DNA from: an uncultured Lachnospiraceae bacterium
GTDB taxonomy: Bacteria; Bacillota; Clostridia; Lachnospirales; Lachnospiraceae
Length of the DNA stretch: 64,000 nucleotides
Reading direction: 5' to 3'
Assembly: GCA_934339135.1 (NCBI GenBank)
Contig: CAKRHP010000016.1
Span: 25,930-89,929, forward strand
Shown: one piece after another, positions 44,197 through 53,244 of the stretch
Numbering within the stretch: position 1 is the stretch's first letter
Layout: each line of letters begins with the position of its first letter
Notes under the pieces: model-generated
Told to the model about the DNA's origin: nothing
Seen by the model: the letters and a program-made list of their open reading frames with translations, nothing else
Databases searched by the model: none
Made by a program: the position numbers and the translations under genes

Positions 44197-44967
44197 CTAT
44201 TTCTTTTTATACCGGTCAATAACTTCTTTTGCCAAATTTCGATAACTTACTGCTCCTGCAGATTTCGGTTCATACATATTAATTGGTAAACCATGACTTG
44301 GTGCCTCTGCCAATCTGACATTTCTTGGTATAATCGTTTTATATACATTTTGGTGAAGATTTTCTTTTACATTTTCCACCACTTCCATAGATAAGCAGGT
44401 TCTTCCGTCATACATTGTGAAAACAACACCCTCTATTTCCAAATTTTCATTTAATCTATCTTTCACCAAATTAATTGTATGTATCAATTCACTCAATCCC
44501 TCAAGTGCATAATACTCACATTGAATTGGCACAAGAACAGTATCTGCTGTAGTCATTGCATTAATTGTTAACATACTAAGTGATGGAGGGCAATCAATAA
44601 TCACAAAATCATATTTATCTTTAACCTTATCGACTTCTTTCTTTAAAATGTACTCTCTCTCTTTAATTCCAACTAATTCAATCTCAGCTCCAGCTAAATC
44701 TCGATCTGAAGGAATAACAGATACCCCATCAACCACAGACGGACTAATACAATCCCATATTTTTGTATAATTAATCATCAAATCATAGACAGTTGCATCC
44801 AATTCATCTTTATTTAATCCTAATCCACTGGTTGTATTTCCCTGTGGATCAATATCAATCACTAAAACCTTTTTTCCTTTTTCGGCAAGACATGCTGAAA
44901 GATTGATTGAAGTAGTTGTTTTTCCTACTCCTCCCTTTTGATTCGATATTGCAATTACTCTACCCAT
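44197..44967 (-). CDS. parA: chromosome-partitioning ATPase ParA (Soj)
   Basis: ParA is a Walker ATPase that binds DNA non-specifically in its ATP state and moves ParB-parS complexes; in Bacillus it also regulates DnaA. The 256-residue product has the deviant Walker A NQKGGVGKTTTSINL with the signature lysine, DIDPQGNTTSGLG and DFVIIDCPPSLSML. Length is that of short chromosomal Soj proteins. AAAGGATAAGGATGAG lies upstream of the ATG and a parS site lies 34 bases before it, in the likely leader or promoter, so ParB may repress the operon. Confidence 0.96.
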   Translation of the reverse strand: MGRVIAISNQKGGVGKTTTSINLSACLAEKGKKVLVIDIDPQGNTTSGLGLNKDELDATVYDLMINYTKIWDCISPSVVDGVSVIPSDRDLAGAEIELVGIKEREYILKKEVDKVKDKYDFVIIDCPPSLSMLTINAMTTADTVLVPIQCEYYALEGLSELIHTINLVKDRLNENLEIEGVVFTMYDGRTCLSMEVVENVKENLHQNVYKTIIPRNVRLAEAPSHGLPINMYEPKSAGAVSYRNLAKEVIDRYKKK

Positions 44968-45000
44968 TAATTCTCATCCTTATCCTTTCTATTTGTTAAA

Positions 45001-45016
45001 TGTTTCACGTGAAACA
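45001..45016. promoter_or_regulatory. parS: parS centromere-like site 1
   Basis: A perfect 16-base TGTTTCACGTGAAACA, the ParB site of Bacillota. It is part of a larger palindrome (about 44993-45024) with TTGTTAA and TTAACAA arms, broken by one extra base. It lies just upstream of parA. Confidence 0.97.
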
Positions 45017-45034
45017 TTAACAAAATATATCTTA

Positions 45035-45066
45035 AAGACAAAAAGGACAAAACCAGCGCTTTGCCC
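45035..45066 (-). terminator. terminator 1 between rsmG and parA
   Basis: On the minus strand GGGCAAAGC and GGTTTTGTCC (45066-45045) form a stem, followed by TTTTTGTCTTT. It is one copy of a degenerate tandem unit of about 90 bases. Confidence 0.75.
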
Positions 45067-45125
45067 TTCAAGAATTGCTTTGCAATTCTCGTTGGCTTTT
45101 CACCACACTACTGGCATTTTTTCTA

Positions 45126-45157
45126 AAGACAAAAAGGGCAAAACCAGCGTTTTGCCC
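45126..45157 (-). terminator. terminator 2 between rsmG and parA
   Basis: On the minus strand GGGCAAAAC and GTTTTGCCC (45157-45136) form a strong stem, followed by TTTTTGTCTTT. It is the second copy of the same unit and ends transcripts from mnmE-mnmG-rsmG. Confidence 0.85.
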
Positions 45158-45232
45158 TTCAAAAATTACACCTAATTTTTTTGGAAGCTTTCCACTATGT
45201 TATAAGTTTTGTCCTATATCTAAAATCAGAAA

Positions 45233-45248
45233 TGTTTCACGTGAAACA
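45233..45248. promoter_or_regulatory. parS: parS centromere-like site 2
   Basis: A second perfect TGTTTCACGTGAAACA, 232 bases from the first, on the far side of the two terminators. The extended match AAATGTTTCACGTGAAACATTT continues three bases on each side with one mismatch. Confidence 0.97.
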
Positions 45249-45336
45249 TTTCTGTTTTAACCACAATATTTATTATACCACGGATTATCATATCATTCCA
45301 TACCGGAATTAGAATTTTAAGATTTTTACAAATATT

Positions 45337-46047
45337 TTATAGAGGCTTTTTTCTTGGTATTCCATTATTTCTTGGATATTTACTTGCCGTAAGATCAAAC
45401 TTTTCAAATATTAAAAAATTACGTTTATTATCTGTATCAGGCAATTCAAAAGAAATATTGTTTTTCAACTTACAACATAATTTATTTTGCGCATTTTTTG
45501 AGGCACTCAATTCCTCTTCTGATGAAATAGACTTATAAGAAATAAATTTTCCACCTTTTTTTATAAACGGAATACAATATTCTAATAATATAGAGAGATT
45601 TGCCACAGCCCGTGAAACACAAATATCATACTTTTCACGATATTTTTCATCCTTAGCCAATTCTTCCGCTCTACTATGAATACATTCCACATTTTTCAAT
45701 CCGCACTTTTCTACAACATCTTTCAAAAATGTAATACGTTTATTCAAAGAGTCCATCAAAGTAAACTGTATCCCTGGAAGTAATATTGCTAAAGGAATTC
45801 CTGGAAATCCAGCTCCCGTTCCTACATCAATAACATTCTCCCCCTGATTAAAATCATAATATTTAATAACAGACATACTGTCATAAAAATGTTTTAATAT
45901 CACTTCATCCTCTTCTGTAATGGAAGTCAGATTCATCACTTGATTCATCTCTATCATATAATCATAAAAGATTTGAAACTGTTCCAACTGTGTATCAGAT
46001 AAATCAATCTCATTATTTTTACAAAGCTCATATAATTTTTCTTTCAT
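45337..46047 (-). CDS. rsmG: 16S rRNA (guanine527-N7)-methyltransferase
   Basis: RsmG (GidB) methylates G527 of 16S rRNA; loss gives low-level streptomycin resistance in other bacteria. The 236-residue product has the SAM-binding VIDVGTGAGFPGIPLAI, the second acidic motif LMDSLNKRITFL and VSRAVANLSILLEY. The ATG at 46047 fits the family N terminus (MKEKLYELC) and is preceded by GGAG. It follows mnmG by 144 bases and is the last gene of the mnmE-mnmG-rsmG unit. Confidence 0.95.
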   Translation of the reverse strand: MKEKLYELCKNNEIDLSDTQLEQFQIFYDYMIEMNQVMNLTSITEEDEVILKHFYDSMSVIKYYDFNQGENVIDVGTGAGFPGIPLAILLPGIQFTLMDSLNKRITFLKDVVEKCGLKNVECIHSRAEELAKDEKYREKYDICVSRAVANLSILLEYCIPFIKKGGKFISYKSISSEEELSASKNAQNKLCCKLKNNISFELPDTDNKRNFLIFEKFDLTASKYPRNNGIPRKKPL

Positions 46048-46191
46048 ATTAAATCTCCATTTATATCTAAAAGTCAAGTATACTAATCTCTATTTCAAGC
46101 ATTTTGTTACGAAGAAACAAAGAATAATTTACATAATCATTTTTTATCATCAAAACTACTAACAAAAAATTTTCACATATTATTATTCATT

Positions 46192-48069
46192 TTACTTTCG
46201 TCCGCTCTCCAAATAAACCAAAAGCACAGAAATGTCTGCTGGAGAAACCCCCGATATTCTTGATGCCTGTCCAACAGACGCCGGGCGAATTTCACTCAAC
46301 TTTTGTTCTGCTTCTTTACGAAGACTATATACCTTATGATAATCAATATCTTCCGGTATTTTTTTATTTTCCAGCTTGTTAAATTGTTCTACTTGCCGCA
46401 TCTGTCTTTTTATATATCCATCATATTTTAATTCAATATTTACCTGTTCCTTAATATCTGTTGGAAGATCATGTCGGTCATCATCAATCTCCTTTAATTT
46501 ATCATATGATAATTCCGGTCGCTTTAATAATTCAGCCAACGTAGATCCGGATTGTAATGGTGTACTCCCATTCTCTTTCAAAAATGACTGTACTTTATCT
46601 GACGCACCAACTGTTGTATTCTCCAACCGGTCAATCTCCTTTTTGATCATTTTCTTTTTTTCTAATAAATGATCATATCTTTCTTCAGATATTAATCCAA
46701 TATCATGGCCAATTTTCGTTAAACGAAGATCCGCATTATCCTGTCTAAGAAGCAATCGATATTCCGCCCTCGATGTCATCATACGATATGGTTCATTCGT
46801 TCCTTTTGTGATCAGATCATCGATCAAAACACCGATATATGCCTGAGAACGATTTAATATCAAAGGCTCCAGTCCCTTTACTTTTCTGGCAGCATTAATT
46901 CCGGCAATAATTCCCTGCGCTGCAGCTTCCTCATAACCTGAACTTCCATTTGCCTGACCTGCACTAAAAAATCCGGAAATGCTTTTAAATTCTAACGATG
47001 CCTTCAACTGTAATGGATTAATACAATCATATTCAATTGCATACGCATTTCGAACAATTTCAGCATGTTCCAGTCCCGGTACAGAATGATACATGCGAAT
47101 CTGAACATCCTCCGGCAATGAACTGGACATACCACCAATATACATTTCATTGGTATAATTTCCCTCCGGCTCTAAAAATACCTGATGTCTTTCTTTATCT
47201 GCAAATCGAACTACTTTATCCTCTATTGAGGGACAATATCTTGGACCGGTTCCTTTAATATTTCCAGAATATAATGGAGAACGATCAATATTATCCATTA
47301 TAATTTTGTGTGTTTCCTTATTGGTATATGTCAGCCAGCAGGAAACCTGTTCTCTTTCTAAATCCTCTGGCATATTTGAAAAAGAAAATGGAACAATTTT
47401 TTCGTCACCTGTCTGTTCTGCCATCTTTGAAAAATCAATTGTTCTTTTATCAACACGAGCAGGAGTTCCCGTTTTAAAACGACGCACTTCAATTCCAAGC
47501 TCCATTAAATGTTTTGTCAACTCATTTGCAGCAGCCAGACCATTCGGTCCTGTATACTGACTTACATCACCGTAAATACATCTCGCCTGAAGATATGTTC
47601 CGGTGCACATGATCACTGCATCACATGGATAAACTGCATTGGATGTAGTCCTTACTCCTGTCACCTTATTATCTTCTACTAAAACCTCAGCCACTTCTCC
47701 CTGCTTGATTACCAGATTATCTGTATTTTCCAATACACGTCGCATGGATCTGCTATAGTCCTTTTTGTCTGCCTGCGCCCGGAGAGAATGTACTGCCGGT
47801 CCTTTTGATGTATTAAGCATTTTTGACTGAATGAATGTTTTGTCAATATTCTTTCCCATCTCACCACCAAGGGCATCAATCTCCCGGACCAAATGTCCCT
47901 TCGAGGTTCCTCCAATATTCGGATTACATGGCATCATCGCAATACTATCCACACTTACTGTAAATACAAGCGTATGCATCCCAAGTCTTGCAGCTGCCAA
48001 CGCAGCTTCACATCCGGCATGACCGGCACCAATTACAACCACATCATATTTATTATATATATAGTTCAT
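46192..48069 (-). CDS. mnmG: tRNA uridine-5-carboxymethylaminomethyl synthesis protein MnmG
   Basis: MnmG (GidA) is the FAD enzyme that works with MnmE to place cmnm5 groups on U34 of tRNAs reading split codon boxes. The 625-residue product has the FAD motif [18 protein letters not shown], the [20 protein letters not shown] region, the GLFFSAGQ-like [22 protein letters not shown] and the C-terminal [16 protein letters not shown] helical domain. The ATG at 48069 has GGAG seven bases before it and matches the family start. It lies 27 bases after mnmE. Confidence 0.97.
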   Translation of the reverse strand: MNYIYNKYDVVVIGAGHAGCEAALAAARLGMHTLVFTVSVDSIAMMPCNPNIGGTSKGHLVREIDALGGEMGKNIDKTFIQSKMLNTSKGPAVHSLRAQADKKDYSRSMRRVLENTDNLVIKQGEVAEVLVEDNKVTGVRTTSNAVYPCDAVIMCTGTYLQARCIYGDVSQYTGPNGLAAANELTKHLMELGIEVRRFKTGTPARVDKRTIDFSKMAEQTGDEKIVPFSFSNMPEDLEREQVSCWLTYTNKETHKIIMDNIDRSPLYSGNIKGTGPRYCPSIEDKVVRFADKERHQVFLEPEGNYTNEMYIGGMSSSLPEDVQIRMYHSVPGLEHAEIVRNAYAIEYDCINPLQLKASLEFKSISGFFSAGQANGSSGYEEAAAQGIIAGINAARKVKGLEPLILNRSQAYIGVLIDDLITKGTNEPYRMMTSRAEYRLLLRQDNADLRLTKIGHDIGLISEERYDHLLEKKKMIKKEIDRLENTTVGASDKVQSFLKENGSTPLQSGSTLAELLKRPELSYDKLKEIDDDRHDLPTDIKEQVNIELKYDGYIKRQMRQVEQFNKLENKKIPEDIDYHKVYSLRKEAEQKLSEIRPASVGQASRISGVSPADISVLLVYLESGRK

Positions 48070-48096
48070 TATTAACTCCATTTCTATCTAACCATT

Positions 48097-49518
48097 TTAT
48101 TTACCCATACAAAAATCAGAAAATATTTTATTTACTAAATCTTCCGAAGCAGTCTCACCATTTATCAAACCAAGACTTTGATATGCTTCCATCATATCAA
48201 TCGTATAAAAATCCTCCGGCATCCCATCATCTATGGTCTGCACTACCTGTTCCAGACTCTGCACTGCAGATTCCACTGCATTTTTATGCCGGACACTTGT
48301 AATATAAACCTGATCATTATATTGGATATCTCCCTTTAAAAAGGAATTGGTAATATAATCCTTTAACTGCTCCAGTCCCTGTTTTGTCTCATTGGAAAAT
48401 GGAATAATCATCCAATTTAATCTTGAATGAATCTCTTTCTTATCCAATACCAGATCCAGATCCGATTTGTTGAAAAGAATCACTCCCTTTTTGTCCTGGA
48501 GTAATTGAATGATCTGTTCATCTGCCTCATTCAGTTCATCACTGGCATCCATAACATAAATAATAAAATCTGCCTTTTCAATATAATTTACAGCCTTATC
48601 CACACCCATATTTTCTACAATATCTTTTGTCTCATGGATTCCCGCTGTGTCTATCAAATTTAATATAATGTTACCGAGAACCACCTTTTCTTCCAAAATA
48701 TCTCTGGTTGTTCCTGCAATATTTGTAACGATTGCTCTCTCCTGCTGCAACATCAGATTCATCAAAGACGATTTTCCTGCATTTGGTTTACCCACAATAA
48801 CTGTATTGATTCCCTCAGACTTCATTCGTCCATCATCAAAATTCAACAGCAGCCTTTTTAATTTATCTATATGACCCGTTATAATCTCCCGAAGCTGTTC
48901 TCCAAAGCCATCCAAAGAAATATGCTCCGGATCATCCAACGCCGCCTCAATATATCCCAACTGATGTAATATATCCTGACGGGTCACCTCAATATACTGA
49001 GACACCTCTCCCTCCAACTGGTTCAATGCACTCTGATACGAAAAGTCATTTTGCGAAGAGATCAATTTCATAACTGCTTCCGCCTGAGATAGATCAATCC
49101 GTCCATTCAAAAACGCTCTTTTTGTGAACTCTCCCGGCTCCGCCAGTCTTGCCCCATGACGAAGCAGCTCATTCAATATTTTTTTCACCACATAATTACC
49201 ACCGTGAGTATCAATTTCCACAACATCCTCTTTGGTATAACTGTTTGGTTCTTTCATCAACACAACGATCACTTCATCCTGAATTTCTTCCTGATCATTC
49301 ACAATAAATCCATAATGAACCGTATGTGTCACTTTTTTTTCAAAATAATCATTTTTCCAGATTATATTTTCTTTCTCTTCCTTTTGCAGATCAGAAAGAT
49401 ATTTTTTTGTACGAAAAACGCTTCCTGCGACCTTCAGAGCATTCTCTCCACTAATTCTTATAATACTGATTCCGCCTCCCATGCCACTGGCAATCCCGGC
49501 AATCGTCTCTTCCTGCAT
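48097..49518 (-). CDS. mnmE: tRNA modification GTPase MnmE
   Basis: MnmE (TrmE) is the GTPase partner of MnmG. The 473-residue product has the N-terminal folate-binding domain (TIAGIASGMGGGISIIRISG), a helical domain, the inserted G domain (GKPNAGKSS, DTAGIHET, NKSD) and the C-terminal CMGK, a variant of the family CIGK motif that keeps the catalytic cysteine. AGGAGAGAG lies before the ATG. It opens the mnmE-mnmG-rsmG unit, after the jag terminator. Confidence 0.97.
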   Translation of the reverse strand: MQEETIAGIASGMGGGISIIRISGENALKVAGSVFRTKKYLSDLQKEEKENIIWKNDYFEKKVTHTVHYGFIVNDQEEIQDEVIVVLMKEPNSYTKEDVVEIDTHGGNYVVKKILNELLRHGARLAEPGEFTKRAFLNGRIDLSQAEAVMKLISSQNDFSYQSALNQLEGEVSQYIEVTRQDILHQLGYIEAALDDPEHISLDGFGEQLREIITGHIDKLKRLLLNFDDGRMKSEGINTVIVGKPNAGKSSLMNLMLQQERAIVTNIAGTTRDILEEKVVLGNIILNLIDTAGIHETKDIVENMGVDKAVNYIEKADFIIYVMDASDELNEADEQIIQLLQDKKGVILFNKSDLDLVLDKKEIHSRLNWMIIPFSNETKQGLEQLKDYITNSFLKGDIQYNDQVYITSVRHKNAVESAVQSLEQVVQTIDDGMPEDFYTIDMMEAYQSLGLINGETASEDLVNKIFSDFCMGK

Positions 49519-49596
49519 GGAATCTCTCTCCTTTTATGAAATCTGTCAATAATCCCACTAATACAAAGCTTCGTCTCAACATACTATTTTATGATA

Positions 49597-49624
49597 AAAC
49601 AAAAAGGGACTGATATCCAGCCCC
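49597..49624 (-). terminator. terminator of the rpmH-jag operon
   Basis: On the minus strand GGGGCTG (49624-49618) pairs with CAGTCCC (49612-49606) and is followed by TTTTTGTTTT. It ends the rpmH-rnpA-yidD-yidC-jag transcript and makes mnmE a separate unit. Confidence 0.8.
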
Positions 49625-49640
49625 TTTCCAAAACATTTTA

Positions 49641-50444
49641 TTATTCCTCTGTCGTATTTTCCTCAACAACTGATTCATTCTCATTGAAATTTGTATTATA
49701 TTCTCTCTTCTTATAAGAATCGTTGTATCTCTTCTTACGATATCCACCGCCATTTCTATTATAAGAGCGGCCTCCACCATAAGAATATTTACCTTTTCTC
49801 TCATATCCGGTATCTACTCCCGGCTTCAATGTAATGACTACCTTACGATAAGGTTCCTCCCCCTCGCTGTGAGTCTCCACATATTTATCATTTTGTAAAG
49901 CAGAATGAATAATTCTTCTCTCATATGGATTCATTGGTTCCAAAAATACCGGGCGATGAATTCTCTTTACCTTATGCGCAATATTCTTTGCAAGATTTTC
50001 CAATGTTTCTTTTCTGCGGGCACGATAATTTTCCGTGTCCAGCTTCACCTTCATATAACCATCGGTCTCCTTATTTACCACGAGACTTGTCAGATACTGC
50101 AGCGAATCAAGAGTTGCTCCTCTCTTACCAATCAGAGGACCCATATCTTCTCCGCTGAATTCAATATTCATCACATTTTCTTCTTCATTGATTGCCACTT
50201 CAATCGATGCCTCGATATTCATTGCCTTAAAGATCTTACTCAAAAATCCAATTGCAATATCTTCTAATGTAAGTTTCTTGCATACACGGATAATTGCCGG
50301 CTTACTAAACAAACCAAGAATTCCTGAACTCTCTTTTTCAATAACTTCATATTCTACATTTTCTCTTGTTGTTTCCAACTCAACCAAAGCATTATTTAAT
50401 GCTTCTTCTACGGTTTTTGCAGAAAACTCTTTCCATTCTGACAT
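49641..50444 (-). CDS. jag: RNA-binding protein Jag (KhpB)
   Basis: Jag/KhpB is a KH and R3H RNA-binding protein that affects cell division and elongation in other Bacillota. The 267-residue product has the Jag_N domain (EFSAKTVEEALNNALVELET), a KH domain with the GKRGATLDSLQYL loop and an R3H domain (PMNPYERRIIHSALQ). The last 60 residues are Gly/Tyr/Asn/Arg-rich (GGGRSYNRNGGGYRKKRY) with an acidic end, a second low-complexity RNA-binding-like tail in this window. The ATG at 50444 follows GGAGG. It lies 19 bases after yidC. Confidence 0.93.
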   Translation of the reverse strand: MSEWKEFSAKTVEEALNNALVELETTRENVEYEVIEKESSGILGLFSKPAIIRVCKKLTLEDIAIGFLSKIFKAMNIEASIEVAINEEENVMNIEFSGEDMGPLIGKRGATLDSLQYLTSLVVNKETDGYMKVKLDTENYRARRKETLENLAKNIAHKVKRIHRPVFLEPMNPYERRIIHSALQNDKYVETHSEGEEPYRKVVITLKPGVDTGYERKGKYSYGGGRSYNRNGGGYRKKRYNDSYKKREYNTNFNENESVVEENTTEE

Positions 50445-50463
50445 GACCAATTCCTCCTTATTT

Positions 50464-51747
50464 TTATTTATCATCACGATTCAGCATATTTGCATACGCT
50501 GCAATACTTCCTTCTTTATAATTTGAGTTTTTCGACTTCTTAATGTCCTTTGTACTGCTCTTTCTCGCCTTATCACTGATACTGCTATTTTTCTTTGCCG
50601 TATTATTTGAAGTGCTTGTCTGCTTCTGTGCCACATTGGTATTAATATTACTTGTTCTAGTCTTCGCTGCCTTATCCAGAACAGATGGATCCATTCCCAT
50701 TTTTTCGTATTTCTTCTTTGCCTTTTCTACATTTTCTTTGATCATATCATCCATATTGATCTTACTAAAATAAAAATTAATACACAACTGTTGAAAAATA
50801 CGGAACACATTACCTGCAATCCAGTAAATGCCCACACCGATTGGGAACATCAGGCACATAAAACCAGTCATGAACGGCATTACCGTGTTCATTGTCTGCA
50901 TTGACTGTCCCATTGGATTGTCTGAATTTGCTGTCTGCTGCTGGGTACCTGCCATACTCAGTTTTGTACTGATATACTGTGTTGCAATAGACAAAATCGG
51001 AATAATCACACTGATTGACTTAATCTTAGGTGTATCCGCAATGTTCAGTCCCAGAAAATAGTTAATATTCTGTGCCTGATGTGCTGTCTTCGTAATAATC
51101 TCACTCAGATCCGGATGATTCTTGATCAGCACATCCCATCCACTGGAGTTAAACTGAGACAATACATCAATATAATAATTAATATTACCGGCATCTGCTT
51201 TTGCTGCCTTTACCGCCTGTGTCACAACATAAGTCGGATTAGAAATATAACTCTTATCTGCAAGCTGGCTTACAGTAACTCCGGCCTCCTGAAGCACCTT
51301 GGCAAGTCCATCATAAATATCATAAACCTGTGGCACATATGCCGGAATATTGTAAATAACACGATACAATGCAAATAAAATAGGAAGGGTGATCAGCATC
51401 GGAAGACATCCACTCACCGGACTTACTCCATACTTCTGATACACAGCCTGTGTCTCAAGAGACATTTTCTGCTGTGATTCCTGATCTTTTTTATTTTTAT
51501 ATTTTGCCTGAATTGCCATTAATTCCGGATTCATTACCGATGACATTTTTGCAAATTTCTGCTGCTTGATCTGCATTGGGATCATAAGTGCATTAACAAT
51601 AAATGTAAACAGTATCATACAAATACCGGTATTTTCAATACCTACTACCGATAATACGGAATACAATCCCTGTAAGATATAACCAAGCAAACGTGCAATT
51701 GGTCCTAAAATCGCTCCCTGGTAAGTTGTCAAAAAAACACTCATCAT
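50464..51747 (-). CDS. yidC: membrane protein insertase YidC
   Basis: YidC (OxaA) inserts and folds membrane proteins, alone or with SecYEG. The 427-residue product has the LYSVLSVVGIENTGICMILFTF helix, the MIPMQIKQQKFAKM cytoplasmic loop with PELMAIQAKYKNKKDQE, and the helices near GCLPMLITLPILFALY and FMTGFMCLMFPIGVGIYW. Between the second and third conserved helices there is an extra external segment of about 100 residues (LAKVLQEAGVTVSQLADKS to INYFLGLNI), longer than in Bacillus. The C-terminal 80 residues are Lys/Ser/Thr/Asn-rich and probably touch the ribosome. GGGAGG lies upstream. It follows yidD by 59 bases. Confidence 0.95.
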   Translation of the reverse strand: MMSVFLTTYQGAILGPIARLLGYILQGLYSVLSVVGIENTGICMILFTFIVNALMIPMQIKQQKFAKMSSVMNPELMAIQAKYKNKKDQESQQKMSLETQAVYQKYGVSPVSGCLPMLITLPILFALYRVIYNIPAYVPQVYDIYDGLAKVLQEAGVTVSQLADKSYISNPTYVVTQAVKAAKADAGNINYYIDVLSQFNSSGWDVLIKNHPDLSEIITKTAHQAQNINYFLGLNIADTPKIKSISVIIPILSIATQYISTKLSMAGTQQQTANSDNPMGQSMQTMNTVMPFMTGFMCLMFPIGVGIYWIAGNVFRIFQQLCINFYFSKINMDDMIKENVEKAKKKYEKMGMDPSVLDKAAKTRTSNINTNVAQKQTSTSNNTAKKNSSISDKARKSSTKDIKKSKNSNYKEGSIAAYANMLNRDDK

Positions 51748-51806
51748 TATTTAGTCCTCCCGGGCAAGTTGTTCAAAATCACATACACTAAAACTCACTA
51801 TAATCA

Positions 51807-52019
51807 CTATGGTACAGGATCATAACCACCTTTTGCAAAGGGATGGCATCGTAAAATTCGTTTTACAGCTAAAAAACTCCCCTTAAAAAAACCATACTTT
51901 TCTAAAGCCTCTACCGCATACTGTGAACAAGTAGGCGTATAAATGCAAGTCGGTCTTCCCTTGAGAGGAGAGATAAATTTCTGATATAAATGTATAATAA
52001 AAATCAAACCATGTTTCAT
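51807..52019 (-). CDS. yidD: membrane protein insertion efficiency factor YidD
   Basis: A 70-residue protein of the YidD family, which aids insertion by YidC. It shows [33 protein letters not shown] and the C-terminal [14 protein letters not shown], with the conserved cysteines. It lies five bases after rnpA in the same operon. Confidence 0.95.
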   Translation of the reverse strand: MKHGLIFIIHLYQKFISPLKGRPTCIYTPTCSQYAVEALEKYGFFKGSFLAVKRILRCHPFAKGGYDPVP

Positions 52020-52024
52020 TATTG

Positions 52025-52357
52025 TTATCTCTTTAAAATATTCTGCCTTTTACACAAATTTAAGAAGGCACTCTCTATATCCTGATACTTTTTATCCTTC
52101 GCAGCCTTCCTAGCTACAATAACGATATCATATTCTGTCAAAATATTACTTTCCTGTAATCTGATACATTCTCTGATCAGCCTGGTTATCCTATGCCGTA
52201 CTACACTATTTCCAACTTTTTTACTAACTGTGATTCCAAATCTGTTCTCACCGAGTTTATTACTGAGAACATACATTACCAAATACTTATTGGCATAGGA
52301 TTTTCCATGGCGATACACATTCAAAAATTCAATATTCTTTCTAATTTTTTGAAACAC
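52025..52357 (-). CDS. rnpA: ribonuclease P protein component
   Basis: The 110-residue protein subunit of RNase P, which matures the 5' ends of tRNAs with the RNA subunit (not in the window). It has the N-terminal [21 protein letters not shown] and the family motif [18 protein letters not shown] (RNR-type), with [15 protein letters not shown] at the end. It lies 61 bases after rpmH, with a hairpin between them, and five bases before yidD. Confidence 0.95.
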   Translation of the reverse strand: MFQKIRKNIEFLNVYRHGKSYANKYLVMYVLSNKLGENRFGITVSKKVGNSVVRHRITRLIRECIRLQESNILTEYDIVIVARKAAKDKKYQDIESAFLNLCKRQNILKR

Positions 52358-52400
52358 GATATGTCCCTCTTATAAAGTAGCACTTTATAAATAGAAGAAA

Positions 52401-52420
52401 AGGTCACATAACTGCGACCT
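52401..52420 (-). terminator. attenuating hairpin between rpmH and rnpA
   Basis: On the minus strand AGGTCGC and GTGACCT form a seven-pair stem with six-base loop, followed by TTTTCTTCT. It overlaps the rpmH stop codon. A second small stem (ATAAAGT/ACTTTAT) lies just after. It probably reduces transcription into rnpA, fitting the need for more L34 than RnpA. Confidence 0.65.
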
Positions 52421-52553
52421 ATGCGGATAATTTATGTCTTCCCTTTGCTCTTCTGCTCATAATAACTTTTCTGCCGTTTGCAGTCCGCATTCTCTTTCTG
52501 AAACCATGAACTCTAGCTCTGGATTTCTTCTTAGGCTGGAATGTCATCTTCAT
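52419..52553 (-). CDS. rpmH: 50S ribosomal protein L34
   Basis: A 44-residue, Arg/Lys-rich protein, [20 protein letters not shown] followed by [10 protein letters not shown] and ending KGRHKLSA, the standard L34 sequence. It is below the usual ORF length cut-off but certain. AAGGAGG lies nine bases before the ATG and a strong promoter at 52631-52603. It opens the rpmH-rnpA-yidD-yidC-jag operon, which runs leftward from oriC. Confidence 0.98.
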   Translation of the reverse strand: MKMTFQPKKKSRARVHGFRKRMRTANGRKVIMSRRAKGRHKLSA

Positions 52554-52602
52554 TACAATACACCTCCTTGATTCTTATTACATAAAATCACATGTATCTC
52601 AT

Positions 52603-52631
52603 ATTATATTATCTACCTCAGGAATAGTCAA
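52603..52631 (-). promoter_or_regulatory. promoter of the rpmH operon
   Basis: On the minus strand TTGACT (52631-52626), a 17-base spacer and a perfect TATAAT (52608-52603), 50 bases before rpmH. Confidence 0.85.
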
Positions 52632-52716
52632 GCCCTATTTTTCATATTTTACGGATATTACACTAGAAATTTTGTTTAAAATCCCCTTGGGGATATGTGA
52701 ATATTCATTTTTCTAT

Positions 52717-53052
52717 TTATCCACACCTCACGTTTTTTTATTAATTTATAAACATTGGCACATTTATATAGGAAGAAACTCATTTTATTCTATAATTGTC
52801 TTATTATTGTTGGTAACAATATTCACATGATACACACATAGAAATTTTATCAAACAAACATAGTGTTTATCGTATTCTACAATAGTGGATAGAATATTTG
52901 TTCACCAGTCACTTATCAACATTTTATGCACAAATTGTGGATAAACCACGTGTTGTACCCAAACTTATCCACAAAGTTATCCACAATTGTCAAAAACTTA
53001 ATAAAAATGCCCTTTTTGGGAGTTATCCACATTATTCACATAGTTTTCCACA
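52717..53052. other. oriC: oriC, upstream DnaA-box cluster
   Basis: The 691-base gap between rpmH and dnaA holds perfect DnaA boxes TTATCCACA at 52717, 52965, 52977 and 53023 (plus strand) and a reverse one at 52936-52944. One-mismatch boxes lie at 52913 (TTATCAACA), 52924 (TTATGCACA), 53032 (TTATTCACA) and 53044 (TTTTCCACA). Most fall within 140 bases. AT-rich stretches separate the first box from the rest. This matches the upstream half of a bipartite Bacillus-type origin. No other gene is seen in the gap. Confidence 0.9.
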
Positions 53053-53090
53053 ATTTCATGATTCTATGTGGATTGATGTGTATTACTTTG

Positions 53091-53120
53091 TTCTTGTATT
53101 TTTTCCCCATATGATATAAA
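53091..53120 (+). promoter_or_regulatory. possible dnaA promoter
   Basis: TTCTTG (53091-53096), 18 bases, then TATAAA (53115-53120), 125 bases before dnaA and just after the DnaA boxes, which would suit autoregulation. The match is only moderate. Confidence 0.35.
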
Positions 53121-53244
53121 ATAGATAAGGATAGACAAGCAAATGCAATGATTCTACTCATAATAAGCTGCTTGTCCATTTGTTTCTATATATGAAACAT
53201 CACAGAATGACTTAATATATACATTAGAAATGGGGTAGCTTGAA

